Part shown: positions 15,956-25,000 of the stretch, piece by piece | Position numbering within the stretch: the stretch's first letter is position 1 | How the letters are laid out: every line of letters starts with the position of its first letter | Notes under the pieces: model-generated | The model's database searches: none | The model's input: only the letters and a program-made list of their open reading frames with translations | Told to the model about the DNA's origin: nothing | Translations under genes and position numbers: made by a program | From: CAYLLN01 sp036496265 | GTDB lineage: Bacteria; Planctomycetota; Planctomycetia; Pirellulales; Pirellulaceae | NCBI GenBank assembly: GCA_036496265.1 | Contig: DASXLL010000051.1 | Coordinates: 1 to 52,768, forward strand | Direction: 5' to 3' | DNA length: 52,768 nucleotides

Positions 15956-17727
15956 GAGGGCTTAGCGATCGCGGTACATGGTTTAGGACGATTGGTGGGC
16001 CGGCGCGAACTACGCTCGCTGGTTCCGTCCTACTGCTCGTTGGCAGCGTGCTGCTCGCCGCGCCACCGAAAGTCAATAGTCTATATCCAGCCGGCTGCCA
16101 GCGAGGGCAGTCGATGGTGGTGACGGCGGCGGGGGATTTTTCGAGTTGGCCGGTGGAGGTGTGGGTCGATCGGCCGGGGATTTCGTTTGCGGCGGAGAAG
16201 GATAAGGGCAAGTTCAAGGTTGAGGCGGCGAGCGACGCGGGAGCGGGGATTTATTGGGCGCGGATGCATAATGCCGACGGCGCGGCGGTGATGCGGCCAT
16301 TTGTGGTTGGCACGCTTCCTGAAGTGATGGAGAGCGAGACGAATGATTTGCCGGATAAACCGCAAGCCGTTGAGCCGCGAATTGTTGTCAACGGCAAACT
16401 TGGAAAGACGGGCGACGTCGACGGTTTTCGCTTCGATTTGAAGCGCGGGCAGACTTTGGTGGCGGCTGTGGAGGCGAATAGTAGGCTGGGTGCGCCCATG
16501 GATGCGGTGATGCAGATTTGTGAATTGGTTGAATCGCATGGCAAGATGGAGGCATTCGTCGTTGGGCAAAACCACGATGCGGTTGGCCTCGATCCGCAAA
16601 TCGCTTTCACGGCGGAACGAGATGGCGCGTATCTCGTGCGTTTGTTCGCATTTCCCGCGACGCCGGACCAGAGCATTCGCTTTGCGGGCGGTGATGATTA
16701 CGTGTATCGCCTAACGCTGACGACGGGACCGTTTATCGATCATGTGCTGCCGCTGGCCGTGCCGCGGGAGGAAAGTCAGGTTCAACTCGGCGGTTGGAAT
16801 TTGGGTCCGATCACGACGGCGATCGTGCCACCACTGTCGGCGGAGGCGAGTTTGCTGACGCCGCCAGATGAGCCGATGGTTTGGGTTTGGCGGCCGGAAT
16901 CCGCGGGCGCTGTTCTTGTTCCACGCGTAATGAATGCGACGGTGACCGGCGTTTCGGAAGTCACGCCGCCAATGACCGTCAGCGGGCGACTGGCCAAAGT
17001 TGGACAGATCGATTTGTATTCAATTGAAGCAAAAAAGGACAACAAGCTGCGGTTCAAAGTCGCGGCGAAAGCGCTTGGCTATCCGACGGATGCGGTAATT
17101 GCCGTTTTGGATAAGGATGGCAAGTCGATCGCGGAGGCCGATGACGCCAATCGCGATGACCGCGATCCGGTTTTGGATTTTTTGCCGCCGACTGATGGAC
17201 GCTATACGCTGGCGGTGCGCGATTTGGCCAATCGGGGCGGCTTGCGGCTGGTGTATCGATTGACAGCCGAGCCCATTGAGCCGGATTTTTCTCTGTCCTT
17301 AGCAGCGGATTCGTTTGTGATTGAAAAAGGCAAGCCGCTGGAGATTGCGGTCAACGTGAACGCTCGTGACGGGCTGAAAGAGGCAATTGAAATTCGGGCG
17401 ATTGGTTTGCCGCAGGGAGTGACGGCGGAGCCGGTCAAGTTTGTGCCGAACGGCGAGACGCAGCCTTCTGCCGGCAGCGAGGGCCGCCGCAGTCGGCGGA
17501 GTAGCACGCCCGCCGCGAGCGGACCGAGCGTCAAATTGATTGTGAAGGCGGATGAAACGGCGGTGGCCGATGGCTTTCCGATTCGGATTGAAGGGCGCGC
17601 TCTTCGCGAATCGGCCGAGCCGCGCACCGCGCGGTTTTCGCTCAACCTGCCACTGGCCGGGACACATTACGCGACGTGGGTGACAGTGAAGCATGTGGCA
17701 GTGAAGAATGTGGCAGTGAAGAAGTAG
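15952..17727 (+). CDS. Secreted PPC-domain protein
   Basis: A 591-residue protein starting at a GTG that overlaps the DUF1501 stop by 4 bp, so it is translationally coupled. A membrane or signal segment (LAGSVLLLVGSVLLAAPP) is followed by an Ig-like N-terminal part (SLYPAGCQRGQSMVVTAAG) and two bacterial pre-peptidase C-terminal (PPC) domains, each recognisable by a 'D.D.F.f...kG..l...v.a' pattern: DVDGFRFDLKRGQTLVAAVE (near 146) and QIDLYSIEAKKDNKLRFKVA (near 353). A later region (about 445-570) has an unusual Arg/Ser/Pro stretch (EGRRSRRSSTPAASG). The last 15 residues come from a 15-bp tandem repeat shared with the convergent WYL gene. It probably binds surfaces or carbohydrates outside the cell. 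Confidence 0.88.
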   Translation: MRGLSDRGTWFRTIGGPARTTLAGSVLLLVGSVLLAAPPKVNSLYPAGCQRGQSMVVTAAGDFSSWPVEVWVDRPGISFAAEKDKGKFKVEAASDAGAGIYWARMHNADGAAVMRPFVVGTLPEVMESETNDLPDKPQAVEPRIVVNGKLGKTGDVDGFRFDLKRGQTLVAAVEANSRLGAPMDAVMQICELVESHGKMEAFVVGQNHDAVGLDPQIAFTAERDGAYLVRLFAFPATPDQSIRFAGGDDYVYRLTLTTGPFIDHVLPLAVPREESQVQLGGWNLGPITTAIVPPLSAEASLLTPPDEPMVWVWRPESAGAVLVPRVMNATVTGVSEVTPPMTVSGRLAKVGQIDLYSIEAKKDNKLRFKVAAKALGYPTDAVIAVLDKDGKSIAEADDANRDDRDPVLDFLPPTDGRYTLAVRDLANRGGLRLVYRLTAEPIEPDFSLSLAADSFVIEKGKPLEIAVNVNARDGLKEAIEIRAIGLPQGVTAEPVKFVPNGETQPSAGSEGRRSRRSSTPAASGPSVKLIVKADETAVADGFPIRIEGRALRESAEPRTARFSLNLPLAGTHYATWVTVKHVAVKNVAVKK

Positions 17728-18751
17728 CCGCGGCTGGTTCTTTCTCATATTTGTCGGCGAGCTGTCGGACAATGGTAGCTATGGCCTGCCGGCAAGAAGC
17801 GGGGGACAGCAGCTCGGCTTCACTTCCAAGCGCGAGGACGCGGGGGATGATTTCCAGGTCGTGATGGGCTGGGACAGTGATGATGACGCTGCCATCCGGC
17901 TGATTTTCGACACGCTGAGCAGGGTGCCAGGGATCTTCGAGCACCCAGCGAGCGCCGCGGCTGCTGATGTGAATCTTGAAGTCGCGAGCTTTGCCGCCAG
18001 AGAAAATGCCGATTCCGGAACCGAGATGGGCTTCGAGGTCGAAATCGGCCGGCTTTTGAAAGAACGAATCAAGCGGCGTGGCGCGCAGGAAACGATCGAG
18101 CTTGAGATGGCGGATACGATCCTCGCCGGGTGGAATTTCATGTGCGGCGGCGACGATGTAGAGGCTGCCTTGATAGAAGACGACAGCGTAAGGCTCGATT
18201 TTTCGCTCCTGCGGGTCTTTGCCGGGCGGCTCGTATTCGGCGAAGACGATGCGGCGCTCGAGGATAGCCCTGTGGATCGCACTCAAGGTGCCGTGCTGCC
18301 GTTCGTAGCTTTTGGCGGGCATGCCGCGAACGAACAACACCTGGCGGTAGGCTTCGTAGTGTTTCCAGACGGAGGGCGGCAGTTCATCTTGCAGCTTGCT
18401 CCAAAATGATTCGATGGCGTGCCAGAAGGGAGTGCCGGCGAGCGGATAGAGGAGGTCGCGACCGAGCGAGAGGGCAATCAGCTCAGTCGCCGTGGCGGGA
18501 ATGCGATAGGCTTGCCGCGTTTTCGGCCCCAGACGCCAGACTTTGCCGCGCTTCAGCCGCTGCGATTCAATATCGAAGCCGGCGGCTTGGAGGGCCTCGA
18601 AGTCGCGCTTCACAGTACGCAAATGTAGCGACGTCAGCCCCAGTTCCTTGGCCATCTCATCGCGCAGCTCTTCGATCGTCAGGCCAATCCGCGTTCGCTC
18701 GAGCAATTGCAGGAGCTTGTGCTGGCGGATGAGCTGTTCGTTGCGGGCCAT
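17642..18751 (-). CDS. WYL-domain transcriptional regulator (DeoR-type HTH)
   Basis: A 369-residue regulator. The N-terminus is a winged helix (QHKLLQLLERTRIGLTIEELRDEMAKE... RTVKRDFEALQAAGFDIES, about residues 10-63). The central WYL domain (about 140-225) contains IVFAEYEPPGKDPQERKIEPYAVVFYQGSLYIVAAA, the aromatic/Arg pattern that senses ligands or nucleic acid in this family. A WCX-type C-terminal domain (about 245-335) follows. The last ~25 residues (AAATSSLPHSSLPHASLSP) are repeat-encoded and probably not part of the fold. Its 3' end overlaps the convergent PPC gene by 86 bp. The target operon is unknown; queC lies divergent from it. Confidence 0.9.
   Translation of the reverse strand: MARNEQLIRQHKLLQLLERTRIGLTIEELRDEMAKELGLTSLHLRTVKRDFEALQAAGFDIESQRLKRGKVWRLGPKTRQAYRIPATATELIALSLGRDLLYPLAGTPFWHAIESFWSKLQDELPPSVWKHYEAYRQVLFVRGMPAKSYERQHGTLSAIHRAILERRIVFAEYEPPGKDPQERKIEPYAVVFYQGSLYIVAAAHEIPPGEDRIRHLKLDRFLRATPLDSFFQKPADFDLEAHLGSGIGIFSGGKARDFKIHISSRGARWVLEDPWHPAQRVENQPDGSVIITVPAHHDLEIIPRVLALGSEAELLSPASCRQAIATIVRQLADKYEKEPAAATSSLPHSSLPHASLSPTSRNVSRPVAG
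17680..17724. repeat. 15-bp tandem repeat shared by two convergent gene ends
   Basis: Three copies of GTGGCAGTGAAGAAT (17680-17694, 17695-17709, 17710-17724; first copy GTGACAGTGAAGCAT). On the + strand it encodes the VTVKHVAVKNVAVKK tail of the PPC protein. On the - strand it encodes SLPHSSLPHASL in the tail of the WYL regulator. Confidence 0.92.
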
Positions 18752-18760
18752 GGGGAGGGG

Positions 18761-18792
18761 AATGCAGAATTCGGAATGCAGAAATCAGAATG
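18761..18792. repeat. Degenerate GAATTC/AATGCAG repeat
   Basis: AATGCAGAATTCGG followed by AATGCAGAAATCAGAATG between the divergent WYL and queC genes. It resembles the heptamer array at 13169-13202. Confidence 0.6.
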
Positions 18793-18846
18793 GGAAGGCG
18801 GCAGGGACCTTTGAGGCATTGTGACGTCGTGACATGATAATCGGTG

Positions 18847-19545
18847 ATGGACTCAATTTCTCATACGGCGATTGTTTTGCTGAGTGGCGGTCTGGATTCC
18901 GCGACGGCGCTGGCGATGGCGCGGAGCGAGGGGTTTGTGTGCCATGCATTGAGCTTCCGGTATGGGCAGCGGCATGAAGTCGAGCTGAAGGCGGCTGAAA
19001 AGATCGCGCGGGGCTTGGGTGTGGCGGCGCAGCGCGTGGTGGAAATTGATTTGCGGCAGTTTGGGGGCTCGGCGCTGACGAGCGATGTCGCCGTGCCGAA
19101 GAAAGAGAGTGTGGCGGAGATCGGTAGCGAGATTCCGATTACGTATGTGCCGGCGCGGAACACGATTTTTCTGTCGTTTGCGCTGGCTTTCGCGGAAGTG
19201 AGCAATGCGAGCGATATATTCATCGGCGTGAACGCGCTGGATTACAGCGGGTATCCCGATTGCCGGCCGGAATATATCGCGGCGTTCGAGCGAATGGCGA
19301 ATTTGGCGACGAAGGCGGCGGTGGAGGGGCGGCAGCCAGTCAGAATTCATACTCCGCTGATCTCGTTGACGAAGGGGGAAATTATTCGGCTGGGGCTAGC
19401 GCTCGGCGTCGATTATTCGCTGACTTCGAGTTGTTATGATCCCGATTTGCAAGGCCGGGCCTGCGGCCATTGCGATTCGTGTTTGCTGAGGTTGAAGGGG
19501 TTTGAGGAGAATGGGGTCAGGGATCCGGTGGAGTATCGGAATTAG
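18847..19545 (+). CDS. 7-cyano-7-deazaguanine synthase QueC
   Basis: A 232-residue cytoplasmic enzyme. It converts 7-carboxy-7-deazaguanine and ammonia to preQ0 with ATP, in the queuosine (or deazapurine) pathway. Motifs: the PP-loop SGGLDSATAL (about 14-23), FRYGQRHEVELKAA, VPARNTIFLSFALA, GVNALDYSGYPDCRPEY, and the C-terminal zinc site CYDPDLQGRACGHCDSC with four Cys (about 198-214). The length is normal for QueC. ATG 18847 is preferred; a GTG three bases earlier is also in frame. No other queuosine genes are nearby, so it stands alone. Its last 29 bp overlap the convergent membrane protein gene. Confidence 0.97.
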   Translation: MDSISHTAIVLLSGGLDSATALAMARSEGFVCHALSFRYGQRHEVELKAAEKIARGLGVAAQRVVEIDLRQFGGSALTSDVAVPKKESVAEIGSEIPITYVPARNTIFLSFALAFAEVSNASDIFIGVNALDYSGYPDCRPEYIAAFERMANLATKAAVEGRQPVRIHTPLISLTKGEIIRLGLALGVDYSLTSSCYDPDLQGRACGHCDSCLLRLKGFEENGVRDPVEYRN

Positions 19546-20716
19546 GCAGTATGACCAGCTTGTCACCGTCTAACTTACAGCGGCAGTGGGTTTTGTAGAG
19601 GAGTTGGCCCAGCGTGTCGCAGAAGCGGAGGCCGCGGAGGCTGAGCGTGATGAGCGGGGGCGAGGAATCGGCGGTGGTTTTTTCGATTTGGCTCGTGTCG
19701 ATGTCGATCGCCAGCGGCTGCTTGAGGTAGGCCAGGATTTCGGTCAATGGAGTTTGGACGCAATCGACGGGCGGCGAGATTTCATTCCAGGCCAGAGCGA
19801 GGGCACCGCCTTTGGGCGGCTTTATTTCCGAAACGCCGGTCGGATCGTGCCAGTCGTTGCCGTCCTCGGCCGTCGTAATCCAGATGCAGCCGTAGCGGTA
19901 ATCGCAGCCGAGGCCGTTTGGCGCGGTGAGCAGGAGCAGCACAGTTCCGAGGTCGATGCTGCGGTAGGAGCAAGTGATGGGCAAATCGCAGCTCGGACCT
20001 AGCTTCGCATCGAGTACGAAGTGCATGTTGTGAGTTTCAGATAGATACAGAGCCACGTCCTTGACCGGCATTTCGACGACATCAATGGTGGTGAACTTGC
20101 CGAGTTCCGCTTCGGTTCGTGCGTCGATGGTTCCTGTGCCTTGAAGTTCGAACAGTCGGTTGGCGGCAGATTTGCCGCGAGAATTGGCAATCGGCTTACC
20201 GTCGAATTCTGTTAGTCGGCCCTCCGAGAATACGAGTCGGAGCGTCCGCCATTCTGGCGGCGGCGGTTTACTGCCGGCGGGCTGAAGGCGTTTCGACGGG
20301 CGTGTAGCCGAGGTTTTCACCTCCATCGGGCCATCCAGCTTGCCGCGATGCCACGTCGTTGTCCGCAATGGCTCGGTCCAGACGCCTTCCTTGAGGTCGT
20401 TTTCGTATTGGCCGTGAAGACCTTGATTTTCGTACGGCCCATGGCGAAAGCCGTTGCGGTACGTGGTCGATTCAACGATCCGACCACTGGCGATGAGCCG
20501 CTCCAAGCCGTGTTTCACGCGGCCACCGCCAAATTGCCGCTGCCAGGTCGTACTCACCGCAACGGTGCCCGTCGGATCGGGGTCCCTCTCTTCATACGGC
20601 CAGCGATACCAAATTGGGAAGCCGATGGCGAAGGCGGTGAAGGCGACGAGGAGTAGCTTTAGGCTGAACTGAAACCGCCAGGGACGGGGTGGAACGGGCA
20701 GTTTGGCGTCGTTCAT
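19517..20716 (-). CDS. Membrane protein with MORN-like and STN-like regions
   Basis: A 399-residue protein. A transmembrane helix near the N-terminus (LKLLLVAFTAFAIGFPIWY, about 19-37) follows a basic PRPWRFQFS start, a common planctomycete arrangement. Residues about 60-135 carry a MORN-like ladder (YRNGFRHGPYENQGLHGQYENDLKEGVW). Two STN-like (secretin N-domain) segments follow: about 190-270 (FTTIDVVEMPVKDVALYLSETHNMHFVLD) and about 310-390 (ISPPVDCVQTPLTEILAYLKQPLAIDID... LLYKTHCRCKLDGDKLVILP). It is therefore probably anchored in the inner membrane and binds partners in the periplasm. It converges with queC, overlapping by 29 bp. The precise function is unknown. Confidence 0.8.
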   Translation of the reverse strand: MNDAKLPVPPRPWRFQFSLKLLLVAFTAFAIGFPIWYRWPYEERDPDPTGTVAVSTTWQRQFGGGRVKHGLERLIASGRIVESTTYRNGFRHGPYENQGLHGQYENDLKEGVWTEPLRTTTWHRGKLDGPMEVKTSATRPSKRLQPAGSKPPPPEWRTLRLVFSEGRLTEFDGKPIANSRGKSAANRLFELQGTGTIDARTEAELGKFTTIDVVEMPVKDVALYLSETHNMHFVLDAKLGPSCDLPITCSYRSIDLGTVLLLLTAPNGLGCDYRYGCIWITTAEDGNDWHDPTGVSEIKPPKGGALALAWNEISPPVDCVQTPLTEILAYLKQPLAIDIDTSQIEKTTADSSPPLITLSLRGLRFCDTLGQLLYKTHCRCKLDGDKLVILPNSDTPPDP

Positions 20717-20781
20717 GGTAAAGCTCCCTGGCTTACGCGTCGGGTTGGTGTGTCGATCCCGCCATTGTGCAGAAGCACAAC

Positions 20782-21735
20782 CTACGGGGAACTAGCCAGC
20801 GACACGAATGCCTTCTTATAAATCGCAAACCCTTTCGGGCCGAGCTTGGCGTAGTATTGGCCGGCGTTGTGGGCGATGCCATCGACGACTTCGTAGTCGT
20901 GGTCGATGTTGAGCTTGGTGAGCAGGTTGTGAAGCTCGCGATTGCGGGGCAACAAGCCGTCCTCGCCGCCGCAGCCGATGCGGATGTTTTGGTGGCCGCG
21001 GATTTGGTCGGCGTTTTTGGTGACAAGTTGCGTGGGATGCTCGGCGCTGAAACGATCCTTGTCGCTTGCAAACGCCCCTTCGTAGATCGCGTTGATGTTG
21101 GGTCCGCCCATCTCGACCAATAGCGCCCCAGCATCGACGACGACTGTGCCGAACAGCTCCGGATACTTGAAGCCCAGATGTGCCGCGCCCCAGCCGCCCA
21201 TCGAATAGCCTTCGATCGCGCGGCCTTCGCGTTTGGCAATCGTGCGATACGTTGCATCAATGTGGGGAATGAGGTCCTTGATGATCACGCTTTCCATCGG
21301 CCGCTTGCCATTAGCCCAATCGACATAAAAACTGCTGACCATGCCGTTGACGAAGACGATCAGCGCCGGCGGCATCGCGCTGTCGCGCATCGCGTCGGCC
21401 GCCTGTTTGCCAAACGTGCCTGTCCCGCCGCGCTGATTGCCGCCGAGGCCATGCAACCAGTAGATGACCGGAAAACGCTTCGTCGGCTGCTCGTCGTATT
21501 GCGGCGGCAGATAGATGTGATAACTCACCTCGCCGCCGAGCGTTTTGCTCGCAAACGTGTGATATTTCGCGCCGCTGGCGTCGCTGGTGTCGGTCGCGAC
21601 CCACTGGGGCTCGGGAAATGTTTTCTTCTTGGCGTCTTGAGCCTGGACGCTGCTGGAGAGAACCAGTATGGCCAACAAACTAGCGAGGTGGAACGCGATC
21701 GTGGCCATGAGGTGAAAGTTACGCGGGCGCGACAT
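20782..21735 (-). CDS. Secreted esterase (EstD/S-formylglutathione hydrolase-like)
   Basis: A 317-residue alpha/beta hydrolase with a signal peptide (LASLLAILVLSSSVQAQ, cleavage about residue 33). The catalytic set is visible: oxyanion motif WLHGLGGN (about 93-100), nucleophile elbow GYSMGG (about 172-177), acid GGEDGL (about 259-264) and His GIAHNAG (about 288-294). This is a complete EstD-type triad, in contrast to the less typical esterase at 2259-3314. It may act on acyl groups of polysaccharides. The 20717-20781 stretch holds no gene. Confidence 0.88.
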   Translation of the reverse strand: MSRPRNFHLMATIAFHLASLLAILVLSSSVQAQDAKKKTFPEPQWVATDTSDASGAKYHTFASKTLGGEVSYHIYLPPQYDEQPTKRFPVIYWLHGLGGNQRGGTGTFGKQAADAMRDSAMPPALIVFVNGMVSSFYVDWANGKRPMESVIIKDLIPHIDATYRTIAKREGRAIEGYSMGGWGAAHLGFKYPELFGTVVVDAGALLVEMGGPNINAIYEGAFASDKDRFSAEHPTQLVTKNADQIRGHQNIRIGCGGEDGLLPRNRELHNLLTKLNIDHDYEVVDGIAHNAGQYYAKLGPKGFAIYKKAFVSLASSP

Positions 21736-22032
21736 GGATTTGCTCCGGTGATTTTCGAATGACGATTGCTGCGCCGCTTAACATACCGCACGTGAGCGGA
21801 CGTTTGCGAACTGCCTGATTTCGCACGCATGGCTTAATCGAGGGGTCCGCAAAGCGTTCTAGGCGCTGCAAAAGGCCCAGCGTCCGGTACCGAACATTAC
21901 AAAGCCCGACCGTCAGCCAAAAATCCCGTACTTAACTGGCTTTTATCCTTGCGCCTGGGCATACTGGCCACTTTTCCTGGCCGCGAGCCAACGGAATGGC
22001 CCCATCTTCATTCCCGCACCGGAACCGTCACT

Positions 22033-25000
22033 GTGCAATTTTTCAAGCGATACAGGCACCTTTCCCGTTGGCGCGGCGCTCATCATCGTCAGGAGCGGCG
22101 CCATTTTTTTGAGCCGCTGGAGGCCCGCTACATGCTGGCGGCTGACTGGCAGAATCCGCTGTTGCCGGTCGATGTGAATGGCGATGCGGTGGTCACGCCG
22201 CTGGATGCCCTAAATGTCATCAACGAGCTGAATAATCCAAAGATTTCGGGCGCTGGCGGCACGCTGCCGAATTTGGCGCTGGGTGTTGTACCGCCGCCTT
22301 ATCTCGACGTGTCTGGCGAAGGCTCGGTTACGGCGCAGGACGCCCTGATGGTCATTAATTATCTGAGCAATCAAGCGACGAGCAACGCGAGTGTGGCTCA
22401 AAGCAGCGCCTTGCCGCATGTTTCGGCGGCTGTTGCGTCGTCCGGTGAGTTGCTGCTCAACACGCCGTCGTTTGCCGCCCAGGAAATGCCGGCCATTGCT
22501 GTCACGGCCGGCGGTTCGATCGCAGTCTGGGCCAGCGCGGGGCAAGATGGGTCGGATTGGGGCGTGTATGGTCAGCGGCTGAATGCCACCGGCCAAAAAA
22601 TTGGTCCCGAATTCCAAGTCAGCCAGACGACGAAGAGTGCTCAGCGAGCACCGACGATCGATGCCTGGCCCGATGGGCGTTTTGTCGTGACGTGGGAGAG
22701 CCTGGAACAGCCGGGAGATCCGGGTTGGGGCGTTTATGCGCGGCTGTTTAACGCCGACGGCACTTCTGCGAGCAACGAGTTCCGCGTCAACCAAACCACG
22801 AGCGGCACGCAGCGCGCGCCGAGCGTTGCCGTGCTGGCTGATGGGTCATTTGCCGTCGCGTTCGAAGGCAAAGGGCTGGTCGATAAGACGCACAAAGATG
22901 ATTACGAGATTTTTGTGCGGCAGTTTTCGTCAGCCGGCGTGCCGCTGTCGTCGCAGCAGCGAGTGAACAGCGATACGAAGGGCTACCAAGAGCATGCGGT
23001 CATTGCGGCGTCGCCCGCGGGCGGTTTTGCGATCACGTGGAACGGCAGCGGACCGGGCGATTCGGCGGGTGTGTTCCTGCGTCGCTATCGCTCGGCGACG
23101 TCGCCGATTGCCAAGGAAGTGCTGGTCAACAGCTCATTCACGCGCGGCGACCAGCGGCAAGCCTCGCTCGACATCGCGCCGGACGGCCGCATTCTCGTGG
23201 CCTGGGCCAGCACCGATCATCAATCGGGCTGGGGCGTGTATGCCCAGCAGTACAAGGCCAATGGTGGCCGTTTAGGCTCGGAAATCCTTGTCAATCAATA
23301 TCTCAACGGCACCCAGTGGCACCCGGCGATTGCGGCGAATCCCGACGGCACGTTTTTGGTCGCCTGGGAGGGTCTTAGCAAGTTCGATCCGTATGGCATT
23401 GTGTATCGGAAGTTCAGCGCGGCCGGCAAAGGGCTGACGAACGAGCAGCTTTTGAACCAAACGACGATCGGCACGCAGCGCGACGTAGCAATTGGCGTCG
23501 GAACGAGCAGCTTTATCGCGGCGTGGGATGGCTATGGCCCTGGCGATGCCGCGGGTGTATTCGCCATTGGCGCGGCCAGTTCGGGTCCGGCGGTCAATCA
23601 GCCGCCGAGCATTGCCCTGCCCGCTACTCAATCGCTGAATGAAGACGCCGCGCTGGCGTTCAGCGCGGCGGCTTCGAACGCAATTTCGATTAGCGACATC
23701 GATGCGGGGAACGACGCGGTACAAGTCACCTTGGCCGCGACGCACGGGACGCTGACGATCACAAACCGCGCGGGCCTGGCGTTCAGCACCGGCGACGGCC
23801 AAGACGACGCCAATATGACATTCACCGGCTCGCTGGCGGATATCAATACCGACCTGGGAACGCTGTTTTATGTTCCGACACACGATTACAACGGCACGGC
23901 CACACTGACAATCTCCGCCAACGATCTGGGTCACAACGGCATCGGCGGCGCGAAGTCCGATACCGAAACTCTCGCTCTCAACGTGCGGTCCGTCAATGAT
24001 GCGCCCGTCGCCGTGAATGATGCGTACCCGACCGACGAGGACGCCACATTGACGGTCGCTGTCGGCAGCGGAGTGCTGAAGAATGACAGCGACGTGGATA
24101 GCAATTCGCTCAGTGCGTCGCTCGTTGCGCAGACTGCGCACGGCACGGTGACGCTGGCCCAAAATGGCAGTTTCTCTTATGTTCCCGCGAGCAACTTCCA
24201 TGGGACGGACAGTTTTACCTACAAGGCTTCGGACGGGACGGCGGCGAGCAATGTGGCGACGGTGACGATCACGGTGAATCCGGTCAACGATCCGCCGGTG
24301 GCCGTTGCTGATTCCTACACGGTCAATTCCGGCGATGTCCTGACCGTCAGTTTGGTCGCGGCCGGTGTGTTAGCAAATGATTCGGATGCGGACCAGGATT
24401 CGATCACCGCCCAGGTGGCGAGTAACCCCGCGCACGGCACGCTCGACCTGCATGCCAATGGCACATTTGTCTACATACCCACTGCCGGATTTAGCGGCAC
24501 GGATACATTTACGTATCAAGCCAGCGACGGGACGGCACTCAGCAACGCGGCAGCCGTCACGATTACGGTCAGCGGGACCAGCGCCTCGCTCGATGGCTCT
24601 GCGTTCACGCTCCGCGAAGGCACGGCGTTCAACACCGATGTCGCTCGCACGTTTACGGTTCCCGCAACGTCCAGCATCCTGCAGGTTTCTTACGACGCGT
24701 TGAATTTCGATACGCAGTCGCAAGGCGCCGTGCGCGATGCGTTCGAGGTGGCGCTGGTCGATTCCAACGGCCAAACGCTGGTTCATACGATCGCCGGCTC
24801 GCGCGATGCGTTCTATAACCAGACCGAAGGCCAAACGGCGGCCACCGGGGCGAATACACAAGCGTCGCCGGGTCTGATTCAACTCGATTTGTCGCATATT
24901 CCCGCCGGCACACAGGCGACGCTCGTCGTGCGGCTCGTCAACGACGATACCGACACGAATACCTCGGTCCACATTTCCAGCCTCAAGCTCGTTTCCGGCT

